Source: Allobrachymonas sp. (lineage in GTDB: Bacteria; Pseudomonadota; Gammaproteobacteria; Burkholderiales; Burkholderiaceae_C). From it: DNA of 32,535 nt. The DNA lies in the NCBI GenBank assembly GCA_030529505.1, contig JAUMWT010000025.1, positions 1 through 32,535 of the forward strand, written 5' to 3'. The position numbers were made by a program, and so were the translations under genes. Below the pieces are notes generated by a model that ran no database searches, was not told where the DNA came from, and saw only the letters and a list, made by a program, of their open reading frames with translations. Positions 1-7,487 of the stretch are shown in pieces. How positions within the stretch are numbered: the stretch's first letter is position 1; each line of letters opens with the position of its first letter.

Positions 1-558
1 CTGCTGGCGCTGCTGCTGGCGCTGACCACTTTCTGGCTCATGCGCAGCATGCCCAAAATCCGCCTGCCCGAGCCCGAGCTGCCCGCCAACGCGCCCGACT
101 ATTACTTGCACGACTTTCAACTGCGCCGCTACAACACCCAGGGCGGCCTGCAAGACGAGCTGACCGGCCAATACGGCGAACACCTGCCCGGCCCCGACAC
201 CATCCACGTGCACCAAGCCACCATGCGATCGGTCAACGCGCAAGGCGGCAGCACGCAAGGCCGCGCCCAGCGCGCCGTGGCCCAGCGCCAAAGCCAGGAC
301 ATTGAACTGTTCGACCAGGTGCATGTGGTGCACCAACCCGCCCCCGCCGCCAATGGGCAACAGCCGCCCGCCGTGACTTTCGAGAGCGACTACCTGCAAT
401 CCACCGACAAGCAAGAACACATCCGCACCCACCGCCCCGTGAAAATCACGCGCGCGGGCGACGTGATCACCGGCAGCGGCATGACCTACACCAACAGCAG
501 CCGCACGGTAGAGGTGCAAGGTCGCGCCAAGGCCGTGATTCAGCCGGGGCAGAACTGA
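1..558 (+). CDS. lptC: LPS export ABC transporter periplasmic protein LptC (5' truncated by window edge)
   Basis: LptC is the bitopic inner-membrane component of the Lpt bridge that takes LPS from LptB2FG and passes it to LptA. The frame is open from base 1. It begins inside a hydrophobic segment (LLALLLALTTFWL), the expected N-terminal anchor. A periplasmic beta-jellyroll-like part follows, with the family pattern of a YYLHDFQLRRY strand, a central FESDYLQ strand and a late H-R-P-V segment before the terminal strands (ITGSGMTYTN, VEVQGRAKAVI). It ends at a TGA at 556-558. Only a few N-terminal residues are missing, since LptC proteins are about 190-200 residues. lptA and lptB are often the next genes but do not follow here. 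Family assignment is from overall pattern and topology, not a search. Confidence 0.85.
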   Translation: MLALLLALTTFWLMRSMPKIRLPEPELPANAPDYYLHDFQLRRYNTQGGLQDELTGQYGEHLPGPDTIHVHQATMRSVNAQGGSTQGRAQRAVAQRQSQDIELFDQVHVVHQPAPAANGQQPPAVTFESDYLQSTDKQEHIRTHRPVKITRAGDVITGSGMTYTNSSRTVEVQGRAKAVIQPGQN

Positions 559-866
559 TTCGCCGCACGGCTTGTTGGCCGATGGATGCGCATGCGCTTG
601 CAAAGATCTGTTTGAAAAATCGCTGTTTGAAAAGCGGCCGCCCGAACAGTCGCGGTTTGAAAAACAACCACCGCCTGGCAAACGCCCCTTGCAACAGACC
701 AGCCACCGCCCTTTGGCACCGTTTGCTCGCGCTGCACGGCTAGGGCCAGCGCCATCGCTTCAGCGCTGGGGCTGCCCGTCATGGCGTTGGGCATGTGCGG
801 CTCGCGCCTCTCCTCTGTTCACTGGGCACTAGTCCCCGTTTCACACCCCGTCATCAAGTTCCGTTC
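559..866. other. Intergenic region between lptC and the SDR gene
   Basis: About 308 bases with no convincing gene. Three imperfect copies of a 15-base unit, roughly CTGTTTGAAAA(A/G)nCG, sit at about 608-622, 623-637 and 653-667. A small plus-strand frame through them (572-832) reads repeated FEK but has no ribosome-binding site and no recognisable family, so I do not call it. No clear terminator follows lptC and no consensus promoter is obvious before the SDR gene. Confidence 0.5.
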
Positions 867-1709
867 ATGCATCCAGCCAACTCGCCATCAAGCAGCAGCC
901 CCGCAGCCACTCCCCATCACGCCGTACCGCTGGCCTTCATCACGGGCGCTTCCAGCGGCATTGGGCAAGCCTTGGCGCTGCGCCTGCATCGGGCGGAGTA
1001 TCGGCTGGCGCTCACGGCGCGGCGCACGCAAGTCATTCACGATTGGGCAGCCCAACATGGCATCGCGCCCAGCCAGTACGCCGCTTACGCGGCCGACGTG
1101 CGCGATACCGATGCCATCATCGCCGCAGGCCAGACCTGCATCGCCCAACAGGGCCTGCCCGATGTGGTGATTGCCAGCGCGGGCATCAGCCACGGCATCG
1201 ACACCGCCGAACGCGCCGATCTGGACGTGATGGCCGACATCTACGCCACCAACTGCATCGGGCTGGCGGCGAGCTTTCACCCCTTCATCGCTCCCATGCG
1301 CGCGCGGCGCAGCGGGCAACTGGTGGGCATTGCCAGCGTGGCCGGCATACGCGGCCTGCCCGGCCACGGCGCCTATTGCGCGAGCAAAGCCGCCGTCATC
1401 AGCTATCTGGAAAGTTTGCGCGGCGAGCTGCGCGATGCAGGCGTGACTGTAACCACCCTGCTGCCCGGCTACATCGATACGCCCATGACCGCCAGTGACA
1501 CCCACACGCGGCACTTTCTGCTCTCGGCCGAAGCCTTTGCCGAACGCGCCTGCCGCGCCATTGCCGCGCGCGCCAGCTACCGCGTCATCCCCTGGCAGAT
1601 GGGCATCGCCGCCAAACTCTTGCGCCTGCTGCCCAACTGGGCGTTTGACCGATTGCTGGCAGGCAAGCCGCGCAAGCCCAGAAAAAACTCGGTGCCGCCT
1701 GGGACATGA
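867..1709 (+). CDS. SDR family NAD(P)-dependent oxidoreductase
   Basis: A 280-residue classical short-chain dehydrogenase/reductase. The Rossmann dinucleotide motif TGASSGIG lies near residue 28. The catalytic Ser is in the GIASVAG strand and the YxxxK pair is in YCASKAA. LLPGYIDTPMT is the usual post-catalytic PG motif. The substrate cannot be told from sequence. The C-terminus ends in a basic tail (GKPRKPRKN), which may lie close to a membrane or simply be a variable tail. An in-frame ATG exists 24 codons upstream at 795, but residues before 867 look like translated intergenic DNA, so the 867 start is preferred. It stands alone after lptC and ends immediately before a hairpin terminator. 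Confidence 0.85.
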   Translation: MHPANSPSSSSPAATPHHAVPLAFITGASSGIGQALALRLHRAEYRLALTARRTQVIHDWAAQHGIAPSQYAAYAADVRDTDAIIAAGQTCIAQQGLPDVVIASAGISHGIDTAERADLDVMADIYATNCIGLAASFHPFIAPMRARRSGQLVGIASVAGIRGLPGHGAYCASKAAVISYLESLRGELRDAGVTVTTLLPGYIDTPMTASDTHTRHFLLSAEAFAERACRAIAARASYRVIPWQMGIAAKLLRLLPNWAFDRLLAGKPRKPRKNSVPPGT

Positions 1710-1740
1710 AAAACCGGCTCTCAAACGAGGGCCGGTTTTC
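1709..1740. terminator. Bidirectional intrinsic terminator between convergent genes
   Basis: A perfect 9-bp stem, AAAACCGGC (1710-1718) and GCCGGTTTT (1731-1739), with a 12-base loop. The A/T ends give a U-tract in either direction. It touches the SDR stop codon on the plus strand and the stop codon (1739-1741) of the minus-strand gene, so it can end both transcripts. Confidence 0.85.
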
Positions 1741-2377
1741 ACAAAAACATTCTTTCAGCAAGACTGGGCTTGTCAGCATGCAAATACCATTCAGCGGTTT
1801 TTTCCTTGCTCCCCAGAAAGCCGTGATTCTGAATCCCCAGGAAGCAAGACACCCTTTGTGCCAAACAGGTGATTTCTGGGTGCTCTTCCTCAGCTTTTGA
1901 CGCCCCTTCTTTAAGGAATGGATCTAGCCGATGCACGATTTTTCCTCGTACTGGCTCCTTCGTCACCAGTTCCAGCACGTTCATGCCCCAATCAATGTCC
2001 GAGCGTCTTTCAATAGTGATTCGGGGCCTTGGCACAACATACGATTGAACGCCATCAAACTCCTTTAACGGCACTGAATAACAACTTTCCCTGAAGCTCC
2101 AGAACGCAGGGTAGAACGTATGGACAAACATGTCCTTTCTATCAAAAACAATCCTGCCATTGCTTGAAGAGTAAAGGGGCCGCCAAATAATCCAGGCAAA
2201 CAGAAAAAACAGGCCTATCCACAGAGCAGAGAGCCAGCCGAAACCCGACCTCATGCTTTTCAAAGCCTCAAGACCAAAAAGAACAAAAGAAATGCCGATG
2301 CCCAGAACAAGGTGCACACTCTTCGGATCGTGAGGCAAGTAGGCAATCAACTGCGTGTCGTTTTCTTCAATGCGCAT
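1739..2377 (-). CDS. Hypothetical membrane protein, AT-richer orphan
   Basis: A 212-residue protein I do not recognise. Two closely spaced hydrophobic segments near residues 23-37 (VLGIGISFVLFGL) and 48-65 (LSALWIGLFFLFAWIIW) form an N-terminal hairpin. A soluble, mixed-charge C-terminal part with beta-like stretches follows (GRIVFDRKDMFVHTF, SYVVPRPRITIERR). This topology resembles small PH-like bacterial membrane proteins, but that is only an impression. Base composition and codon use are clearly more AT-rich than every flanking core gene, and it lies between ybgC and the terminator in a place where tolQ would often follow ybgC. Recent acquisition is therefore plausible. The ATG at 2375-2377 is the first start; no strong Shine-Dalgarno sequence is seen. 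Confidence 0.7.
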   Translation of the reverse strand: MRIEENDTQLIAYLPHDPKSVHLVLGIGISFVLFGLEALKSMRSGFGWLSALWIGLFFLFAWIIWRPLYSSSNGRIVFDRKDMFVHTFYPAFWSFRESCYSVPLKEFDGVQSYVVPRPRITIERRSDIDWGMNVLELVTKEPVRGKIVHRLDPFLKEGASKAEEEHPEITCLAQRVSCFLGIQNHGFLGSKEKTAEWYLHADKPSLAERMFL

Positions 2378-2429
2378 GGCCTAAGTTTGGGCAAAGGTTC
2401 TTGTTCAGTGCGGATGGCGAGAGGCGGTC

Positions 2430-3053
2430 TCACGCACCGCTGCCCGCCTGCGCAGCCGCCAGCGCCTGCAACACCTGCTGCGGCATGCGGGTGGGCTGCA
2501 TGGTGTCGGCCTTGACCCAGCCGACGCGGATGGTGGCTTCGGCCAGCAGTTCGCGCTTTGTCTGCTGCACGCTTTGCGTTGGCTGGTGCGCGGCCCTCTG
2601 ATCGCTTGCGGGCTGGGCGGCATCGCTACAAGCGGGCGAGCATGATTCAGCAGCAACACCCATGTCCGCAACAGCCGCAGCCAAACCCGCAGCGCCCGCG
2701 TCAGTGGCGCGGTCATCGCCACGGCTCACGCTTGGGGCAGATGGTTCACGCCAGGCCTGCTGCACAAACACCACGCTGGCCTTGCCCGCTTGTTGCAGGC
2801 GCAAGGTGATGGTCAGCGCATCGTCCAGCCGGGCCGAGCGGTGGTATTTGATCGCTGCTTCGCTCACCACGAACACGCCGCCCGTCGATTCGCGCAGGGC
2901 GTGCTGCTCCAGCCCCAGGCGGCGCAGCCATTCGGTGCGGGCGCGCTCGAAAAACTTCAGGTAGTTGGCGTAATACACCACGCCGCCGGCGTCGGTGTCT
3001 TCCCAATACACGCGCACGGGCCAGCAGAAGGAGGGCGGGGTTGGAGTGTTCAT
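2430..3053 (-). CDS. ybgC: YbgC/4-hydroxybenzoyl-CoA-type acyl-CoA thioesterase with internal insert
   Basis: A hotdog-fold thioesterase that hydrolyses acyl-CoA in the cytoplasm. The signature EDTDAGGVVYYANYLKFFERAR (in pieces, residues 18-39) carries the catalytic Asp, and SEAAIKYHRSARLDD follows. The protein is 207 residues, whereas the family is about 130-140. The excess is a block from about residue 103 to 163, rich in Ala, Ser, Asp and Gln, placed between the strand ending FVQQAW and the conserved ELLAEATIRVGWV strand. The core continues in frame on both sides, so this is an insertion rather than a frameshift. The start at 3053 has AGGAAAG 6 bases upstream; an ORF-extending TTG-type start at 3113 lacks this. 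ybgC usually precedes tolQRAB, but those genes are absent here. Confidence 0.85.
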   Translation of the reverse strand: MNTPTPPSFCWPVRVYWEDTDAGGVVYYANYLKFFERARTEWLRRLGLEQHALRESTGGVFVVSEAAIKYHRSARLDDALTITLRLQQAGKASVVFVQQAWREPSAPSVSRGDDRATDAGAAGLAAAVADMGVAAESCSPACSDAAQPASDQRAAHQPTQSVQQTKRELLAEATIRVGWVKADTMQPTRMPQQVLQALAAAQAGSGA

Positions 3054-3282
3054 CAGACGCTTTCCTGCTTCAGGCTTGGAATGAAAGGAAGCTCGGGCCG
3101 GTGAGCGCAGCAAGGAAGGTGCTGCTGCGCCGTTTTCACCTTCAGGCGGCCATCACAACAAACAGCGCGAATGGTGAATGCGCCTGCCCATTCGCTGCTG
3201 CATGCAGCAAACACATCGCAAAGATCAAGAGGGGCACACGCGCCACGTATGCCTGCCCCGCTTCAATCTCGCACTGGCTGCT

Positions 3283-3846
3283 TCAAACCGGCTTTTTGCG
3301 GTCGGCCTGCACTTCGGCGGTGCGCAATTCGGGGGCGAGCGCATGCAGCACGCCGTTGACGTATTTGTGCCCGTCGGTGCCGCCAAAGGATTTGGCCAGC
3401 TCGATGCATTCGTTGAGCACCACGCGCCAAGGCACGTCCAGGCAATGCTTCAGCTCGTACACGCCAATCCACATGCAGGCATGTTCAACGGGCGAAATTT
3501 CCTGCCAGCCACGGTCGAGCTTGGGTTCGATCAAGGCGTCCAGCTCGGCAGCTTGCTCCACGCAGCCGTGAAAGACGGCATCGAAGTGCGCGCTGTCGCC
3601 TTTGTGAAAGCCGGTCAGGTCGCGCGTGAACTGGTCGATGGCTGCGGCATCGTTGCCGCCCACCAGGTGCTGGTACAGGGCCTGCACGATGAATTCGCGC
3701 GCGCGCGCGCGGCCGGTTTTGCCCGGCATTTTGCGCGGCTTGGCGGCTTTGGCCGCGGGCGCAGCCTCGGGCTGCATGGCTTGATACAGCGCATCCTCAG
3801 GCGTAGCGGGGGTGCCGGGGGTGTCGGGTGTGGAAGCGGTGTTCAT
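3283..3846 (-). CDS. nusB: Transcription antitermination factor NusB
   Basis: NusB binds boxA RNA with NusE (S10) in the rRNA antitermination complex. The 187-residue protein has a Pro/Ala-rich N-terminal extension of about 45 residues. The helical NusB core follows: [52 protein letters not shown], and the conserved [29 protein letters not shown] near the C-terminus. Two starts compete. The ATG at 3864 overlaps the ribH stop as ATGA and would add six residues. The ATG at 3846 has an AGGGG about 10 bases upstream and is preferred here. ribH followed by nusB is a classic conserved pair, and with ribB upstream the three probably form one operon. Confidence 0.92.
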   Translation of the reverse strand: MNTASTPDTPGTPATPEDALYQAMQPEAAPAAKAAKPRKMPGKTGRARAREFIVQALYQHLVGGNDAAAIDQFTRDLTGFHKGDSAHFDAVFHGCVEQAAELDALIEPKLDRGWQEISPVEHACMWIGVYELKHCLDVPWRVVLNECIELAKSFGGTDGHKYVNGVLHALAPELRTAEVQADRKKPV

Positions 3847-3860
3847 CTGCAAGCTACCCC

Positions 3861-4334
3861 TCATTGTTGATACATGCTGCGCAGCAGCAGGGCCATTTCA
3901 ACAGCCACGCGCGCGGCGTCCACCGCTTTTTCACTTTGGCGCGCCTGGGCCTGCTTGAGGTTTTCCACCGTGAGGATGGCATTGGCCACGGGCAGCGCAA
4001 AGTCCAGCGCCACGCGCGATACGCCCGCGCCCGATTCATTGGCCACCAGTTCGAAATGGTAGGTTTCGCCGCGGATGATGCAACCGATGGCAATCAGCGC
4101 ATCGTAGGCAGCGCGATCGCCCAGGCCCTGCAAGGCCACGGGAATTTCGAGTGCGCCGGGCACCTGCACCAGCGTCACGTTTTTGGCCTTGACGCCCAGT
4201 TGCATCAGCTCGGCCAGGCAGGCCTCGGTCATGGCGTTGGTGATGTCTTCATTGAAACGCGCCTGCACGATGCCGATGCGCAGTTTCTTGCCATTCAGCT
4301 GGCTGCTGATATCGCCCTTGTTTGCTTTTTTCAT
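3861..4334 (-). CDS. ribH: 6,7-dimethyl-8-ribityllumazine synthase
   Basis: This enzyme condenses 5-amino-6-ribitylaminouracil with 3,4-dihydroxy-2-butanone 4-phosphate to give lumazine, the penultimate riboflavin step. It is a 157-residue protein of normal length. Landmarks are [13 protein letters not shown] (substrate-binding Phe/Asn loop), [33 protein letters not shown] with the catalytic His region, and [22 protein letters not shown]. It lies 85 bases downstream of ribB and touches nusB, consistent with one transcript. The pathway partner RibB, which makes its four-carbon substrate, is encoded immediately upstream. Confidence 0.96.
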   Translation of the reverse strand: MKKANKGDISSQLNGKKLRIGIVQARFNEDITNAMTEACLAELMQLGVKAKNVTLVQVPGALEIPVALQGLGDRAAYDALIAIGCIIRGETYHFELVANESGAGVSRVALDFALPVANAILTVENLKQAQARQSEKAVDAARVAVEMALLLRSMYQQ

Positions 4335-4419
4335 TTGCCTTTGCTCACTGGTTTGAAAAATAAAAATCCATTGAAAAAGATCGCGGCTGCCACCGACAGG
4401 CCGTTTGCCCGCTCACGGA

Positions 4420-5601
4420 TCAGGCGGCCGAAACGGGCGGCGCTTCGCTAAAGCCCACCACCTCCAGATCGTAGCCCGCCATGCTGGGCATGCGCCGGTT
4501 CGGCCCCAGGATGTGCAGCTTGCGCGCGCCGCACTCGCGCAGGATTTGCGCGCCAATGCCGTAGTTGCGCAAGTCCTGCCCCTTGGCCGGGGCGTGCGTG
4601 ACGAGGGCAGCGCCTTCGAACTGCGCCAGCAGTTGATCGGCCGTTTCGCCGCAATTGAGCAGCACCACCACGCCGCGCTGCTGCTGTTGGATGTGGCGCA
4701 AGCTCGCTTCCAGGCTCCAGCTGTGCGCCTGACGGCCGGTTTCCAGCGCATCGAGCAGCGACAGCGGCTCGTGCACGCGCGTGGGCACCACTTGATCGGC
4801 GCTCCAACTGCCTTTGACCAGGGCCAGGTGCAGGCTTTGGTCCTGCACGTCGCGATAGGCGTGCGCCACGAATTCGCCGTAAGCGGTTTGCAGCGGGCGC
4901 GAGGCCACTTTGCGAATCAGCGATTCGTGGCGGATGCGGTGCTCGATCAAGTCGGCAATGGTGCCGATCTTGAGCCCATGCGTGGCGGCGAAGCGTTGCA
5001 GCTCGGGCAGGCGGGCCATGCTGCCGTCTTCGTTCATGATTTCGCAAATCACCGCAGCCGGCGCGCAGCCTGCCATGCGCGCCAGGTCGCAGCCTGCCTC
5101 GGTGTGGCCCGCGCGCATGAGCACGCCGCCCTCCACCGCCTGAATCGGAAAGACGTGCCCCGGCTGCACGATGTCTTGCGCCGTGCCCTTGATGGCCATT
5201 TCGATGGTGCGCGCGCGGTCGGCGGCCGAGATGCCCGTGGTCACGCCCTGCGCGGCTTCGATCGAAGTGGTAAAGGCCGTGCCGTAGCGCGTGCCGTTGC
5301 GGCTCGTCATGGGTGCCAGGCCGAGCTGCTCGCAACGCTCGCGCGTAAGCGTCAGGCAGACCAGCCCGCGCGCATGCGTCACCATGAAGTTGATCGCCTC
5401 GGGCGTAACGTGCTCGGCCGCCAGCATCAGATCGCCTTCGTTCTCGCGGTCTTCTTCATCCACCAAAATCACCAACTTGCCCGCGCGCAAATCGGCCACG
5501 ATTTCTTCAACCGGCGCGATGCCGGCCGCAGGAGTCTGCCCCGGCGCGGCAGCGGGTTCGGCCTTGGGCGTTGAGCAGGAACAATCAGGCAAGGTGGACA
5601 T
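4420..5601 (-). CDS. ribB: 3,4-dihydroxy-2-butanone-4-phosphate synthase fused to a degenerate GTP cyclohydrolase II-like domain (RibBX type)
   Basis: Residues about 30-230 are a complete DHBP synthase: the acidic loop [11 protein letters not shown] (48-58), the [13 protein letters not shown] region and [14 protein letters not shown] (165-178) are intact. This part turns ribulose 5-phosphate into the four-carbon riboflavin precursor. Residues about 245-393 align in outline with GTP cyclohydrolase II ([11 protein letters not shown], then [26 protein letters not shown]). However, the zinc site is gone. Where RibA has SEC-LTGD and RCDCG, this protein has EPL-SLLD and QAHSW, and the QEGRGIGL loop is replaced by [14 protein letters not shown] cyclohydrolase activity is therefore not expected. 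The same design is known in Proteobacteria as RibBX. The start at 5601 is chosen because upstream codons lack family similarity. Confidence 0.92.
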   Translation of the reverse strand: MSTLPDCSCSTPKAEPAAAPGQTPAAGIAPVEEIVADLRAGKLVILVDEEDRENEGDLMLAAEHVTPEAINFMVTHARGLVCLTLTRERCEQLGLAPMTSRNGTRYGTAFTTSIEAAQGVTTGISAADRARTIEMAIKGTAQDIVQPGHVFPIQAVEGGVLMRAGHTEAGCDLARMAGCAPAAVICEIMNEDGSMARLPELQRFAATHGLKIGTIADLIEHRIRHESLIRKVASRPLQTAYGEFVAHAYRDVQDQSLHLALVKGSWSADQVVPTRVHEPLSLLDALETGRQAHSWSLEASLRHIQQQQRGVVVLLNCGETADQLLAQFEGAALVTHAPAKGQDLRNYGIGAQILRECGARKLHILGPNRRMPSMAGYDLEVVGFSEAPPVSAA

Positions 5602-6124
5602 GGCAAAACGATGGAGCAGTAGAGGAAAAAAGCGGCGGGGTGCTTGCGTGCCGTGTGGCATCTTGCAAGGGCCTTGAGCCATTGAGCCACCCAGCAATTC
5701 AGCCGCCACGGCATGGATGGGGGCAAGGTCGCATCGGCGAAGTGTTTTCAGTGCGCTCCTGCTTATTGAAAAGAACGAGCGCGTCGCGCCTGCACATGTG
5801 CCGACACCGGCCTGAAACGCAGGCCGCCATTATCGTGGAAACGGCTTTTTGCGGCCATGCCCCAGCCATGCCGCCCCCGCCAACCGCGCTCTGCCACGGC
5901 CTGTGCAAGGCAATCAACGAGGCGACTGATCAGACGGCTGCGGCAAACCGCTGCAATGCCTCTGCCCACACGTTTGCGCGCACCCCATTTGCACGCACAT
6001 CTGCCTGCGCCTTTGCCCACCACCCAAGCCGCGCGCAGCCCTGGCCTTTGCAGCCCCTGCCGCTAGAATTTCGCGGCCCTTGCCTGCCCTTCTGCCCTTG
6101 TGCACCCACCACTCTTCTTGATTC
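5602..6124. other. Divergent intergenic region ribB / tcdA
   Basis: About 520 bases between divergent genes. On the minus side a GATAAT hexamer (5829-5834) is followed by a perfect 7-bp hairpin, CGGCCTG/CAGGCCG with a 5-base loop (5808-5826). This would place the hairpin at the 5' end of a roughly 220-base ribB leader. I looked for an FMN riboswitch in that leader and do not see its conserved blocks. On the plus side TAGAAT at 6064-6069 is a plausible -10 for tcdA. No gene is evident in the rest. Confidence 0.45.
6041..6069 (+). promoter_or_regulatory. Putative promoter of tcdA
   Basis: TAGAAT at 6064-6069, in the context CTAGAATTTCGCGG often seen at -10 in Burkholderiales. It sits about 55 bases before the tcdA start. 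The -35 region is poor, so this is a tentative call. Confidence 0.35.
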
Positions 6125-6964
6125 ATGAGCACCCTGTCTGCCCCTGCCCTTGATCCGTCTCGCCGCTTTGGCGGCATTGCCCGCCTGTACGGCGCTGCCG
6201 CTGCCCAAGCCCTGGCCCAGGCGCACGTGGCCGTGGTGGGCATAGGCGGCGTGGGTTCGTGGGCGGCCGAGGCGCTGGCGCGCAGCGGCGTGGGGCAGAT
6301 CACGCTGATCGATCTGGATCACGTGGCCGAATCGAACATCAACCGCCAAATCCACGCCAGCGATGCCACGCTGGGCCAGGCCAAGGTGCAGGCCATGCAA
6401 GCGCGCATTGCCAGCTTCGCCCCCCAATGCCGCGTGCACACGGTGGACGATTTTGTGGAACCCGGCAATTGGCCCGCCCTGCTGCCCGCACCGGTGGATG
6501 CCGTGATTGATGCCTGCGATCAGATGGCCGCCAAAACCGCCATGGCCGCGTGGGCGCGTGCCAAGCAGGCGCTTTTCATCACCGTGGGCGCGGCGGGCGG
6601 CAAGCAAAGCCCCTGGCTGGTGGAGGTGGACGACCTGGCCCGCGCCACACACGACCCCCTGCTGGCCCAGCTGCGCCAACGCCTGCGCAAATGGCACGGC
6701 GCCCCGCGCGATGGCAAGGCCTTCAAGCTGGCCTGCGTCTTCAGCCGCGAAGCGGTGCAACACCCCGGCGCCTGCGCTGCGGATGCGAATGCAGACACGC
6801 ATGCGAATGCGTGCACAGCCGCCAACGTCGCTGCGGGCGACAGCAGCCTCAACTGCCACGGCTATGGCTCATCTGTCACCGTCACGGCCACTTTCGGCCT
6901 GTGCGCCGCAGGCTGGGTGCTGCAAAAATTGGCGCACCGGGCAGAACAGGCACGCACCGATTAG
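6125..6964 (+). CDS. tcdA: tRNA threonylcarbamoyladenosine dehydratase TcdA (CsdL)
   Basis: An E1/ThiF-like ATP-dependent enzyme that cyclises t6A37 of ANN-decoding tRNAs to ct6A. Visible features are RRFGGIARLYG at the N-terminus, the nucleotide-binding GIGGVGSWAAEALARSGVGQITLIDLD (residues about 39-65, in pieces), the NINRQIHA motif, VIDACDQMAAKTAM, and the C-terminal NCHGYGSSVTVTATFG. Length is 279 residues, in the family range. Between the VFSREAV strand and the NCHGYGSS motif lies an Ala/Asn/Thr-rich stretch with repeated DAN/HAN/AAN triplets, longer and less conserved than I expect. The next gene on the same strand is tsaD, which makes the t6A substrate, although the 523-base gap argues against a tight operon. 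Confidence 0.92.
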   Translation: MSTLSAPALDPSRRFGGIARLYGAAAAQALAQAHVAVVGIGGVGSWAAEALARSGVGQITLIDLDHVAESNINRQIHASDATLGQAKVQAMQARIASFAPQCRVHTVDDFVEPGNWPALLPAPVDAVIDACDQMAAKTAMAAWARAKQALFITVGAAGGKQSPWLVEVDDLARATHDPLLAQLRQRLRKWHGAPRDGKAFKLACVFSREAVQHPGACAADANADTHANACTAANVAAGDSSLNCHGYGSSVTVTATFGLCAAGWVLQKLAHRAEQARTD

Positions 6965-7487
6965 GGGCGGCTTCGCCGTTTATCGACTTGCAGGGCTTGC
7001 TGAATGCCGAAAGGCTTGTTGCAGAAAATGCGGCCTTTGCTGCGGCCCATGCCTGCCAAGATCACAACGGGCAAGGACGCGGCGATGGCACGCCTCACCG
7101 CCCTCACCACCCTTGCCTCAGGCCATCGATCAGCGCCAAGCAGCGTGAAAAGCGCGCAGCCCAAAAGCCCGCCACCACAGGGGCTTGGCATGGGCACTTC
7201 CATTTTCAATTCCCCCTCCCCACGTCTTGCTGCGCATGGCACGCACAGCATTCAATCGGCTGTGCGCAGCGCATCGACCCGCCACGGCAAAACACCTGGC
7301 GCGCCGCCAACCTGTGGCGGGGTTCAACGCCTCGGCTTATCCAGCAGTTGACTCACTCAAAGCGCCCATCACTCACTGGCCATTCTTGCAATCCGCACAG
7401 CACAGCCCGATTTGCTGGGTGCAGCAAGCTTCACCGCGCATTCCTTCTACACTTCCTGCCTGTTCCATCTGATTTGCAACGTTCCGC
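6965..7487. other. Intergenic region tcdA-tsaD with no gene recognised
   Basis: About 520 bases. Small frames exist on both strands (for example 6961-7251 minus), but none has a ribosome-binding site or a recognisable family, and all look like GC-rich chance frames. No tRNA, riboswitch or strong terminator was seen. rpsU, which neighbours tsaD in many proteobacteria, is not here. Confidence 0.5.

Noticed and set aside
4405-5574. Plus-strand frame of 389 codons across ribB
   Set aside because: Antisense shadow of the well-supported ribB gene.
5602-5834. FMN riboswitch upstream of ribB
   Set aside because: The leader seems long enough, but none of the conserved RFN blocks (GGGC/GGTGAAATTCC, GCCGAC, AGTCCGGATG) was found on the ribB strand.
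6961-7251. Minus-strand frame of 96 codons between tcdA and tsaD
   Set aside because: No ribosome-binding site and no plausible domain; the overlap with the tcdA stop is trivial. Treated as chance.
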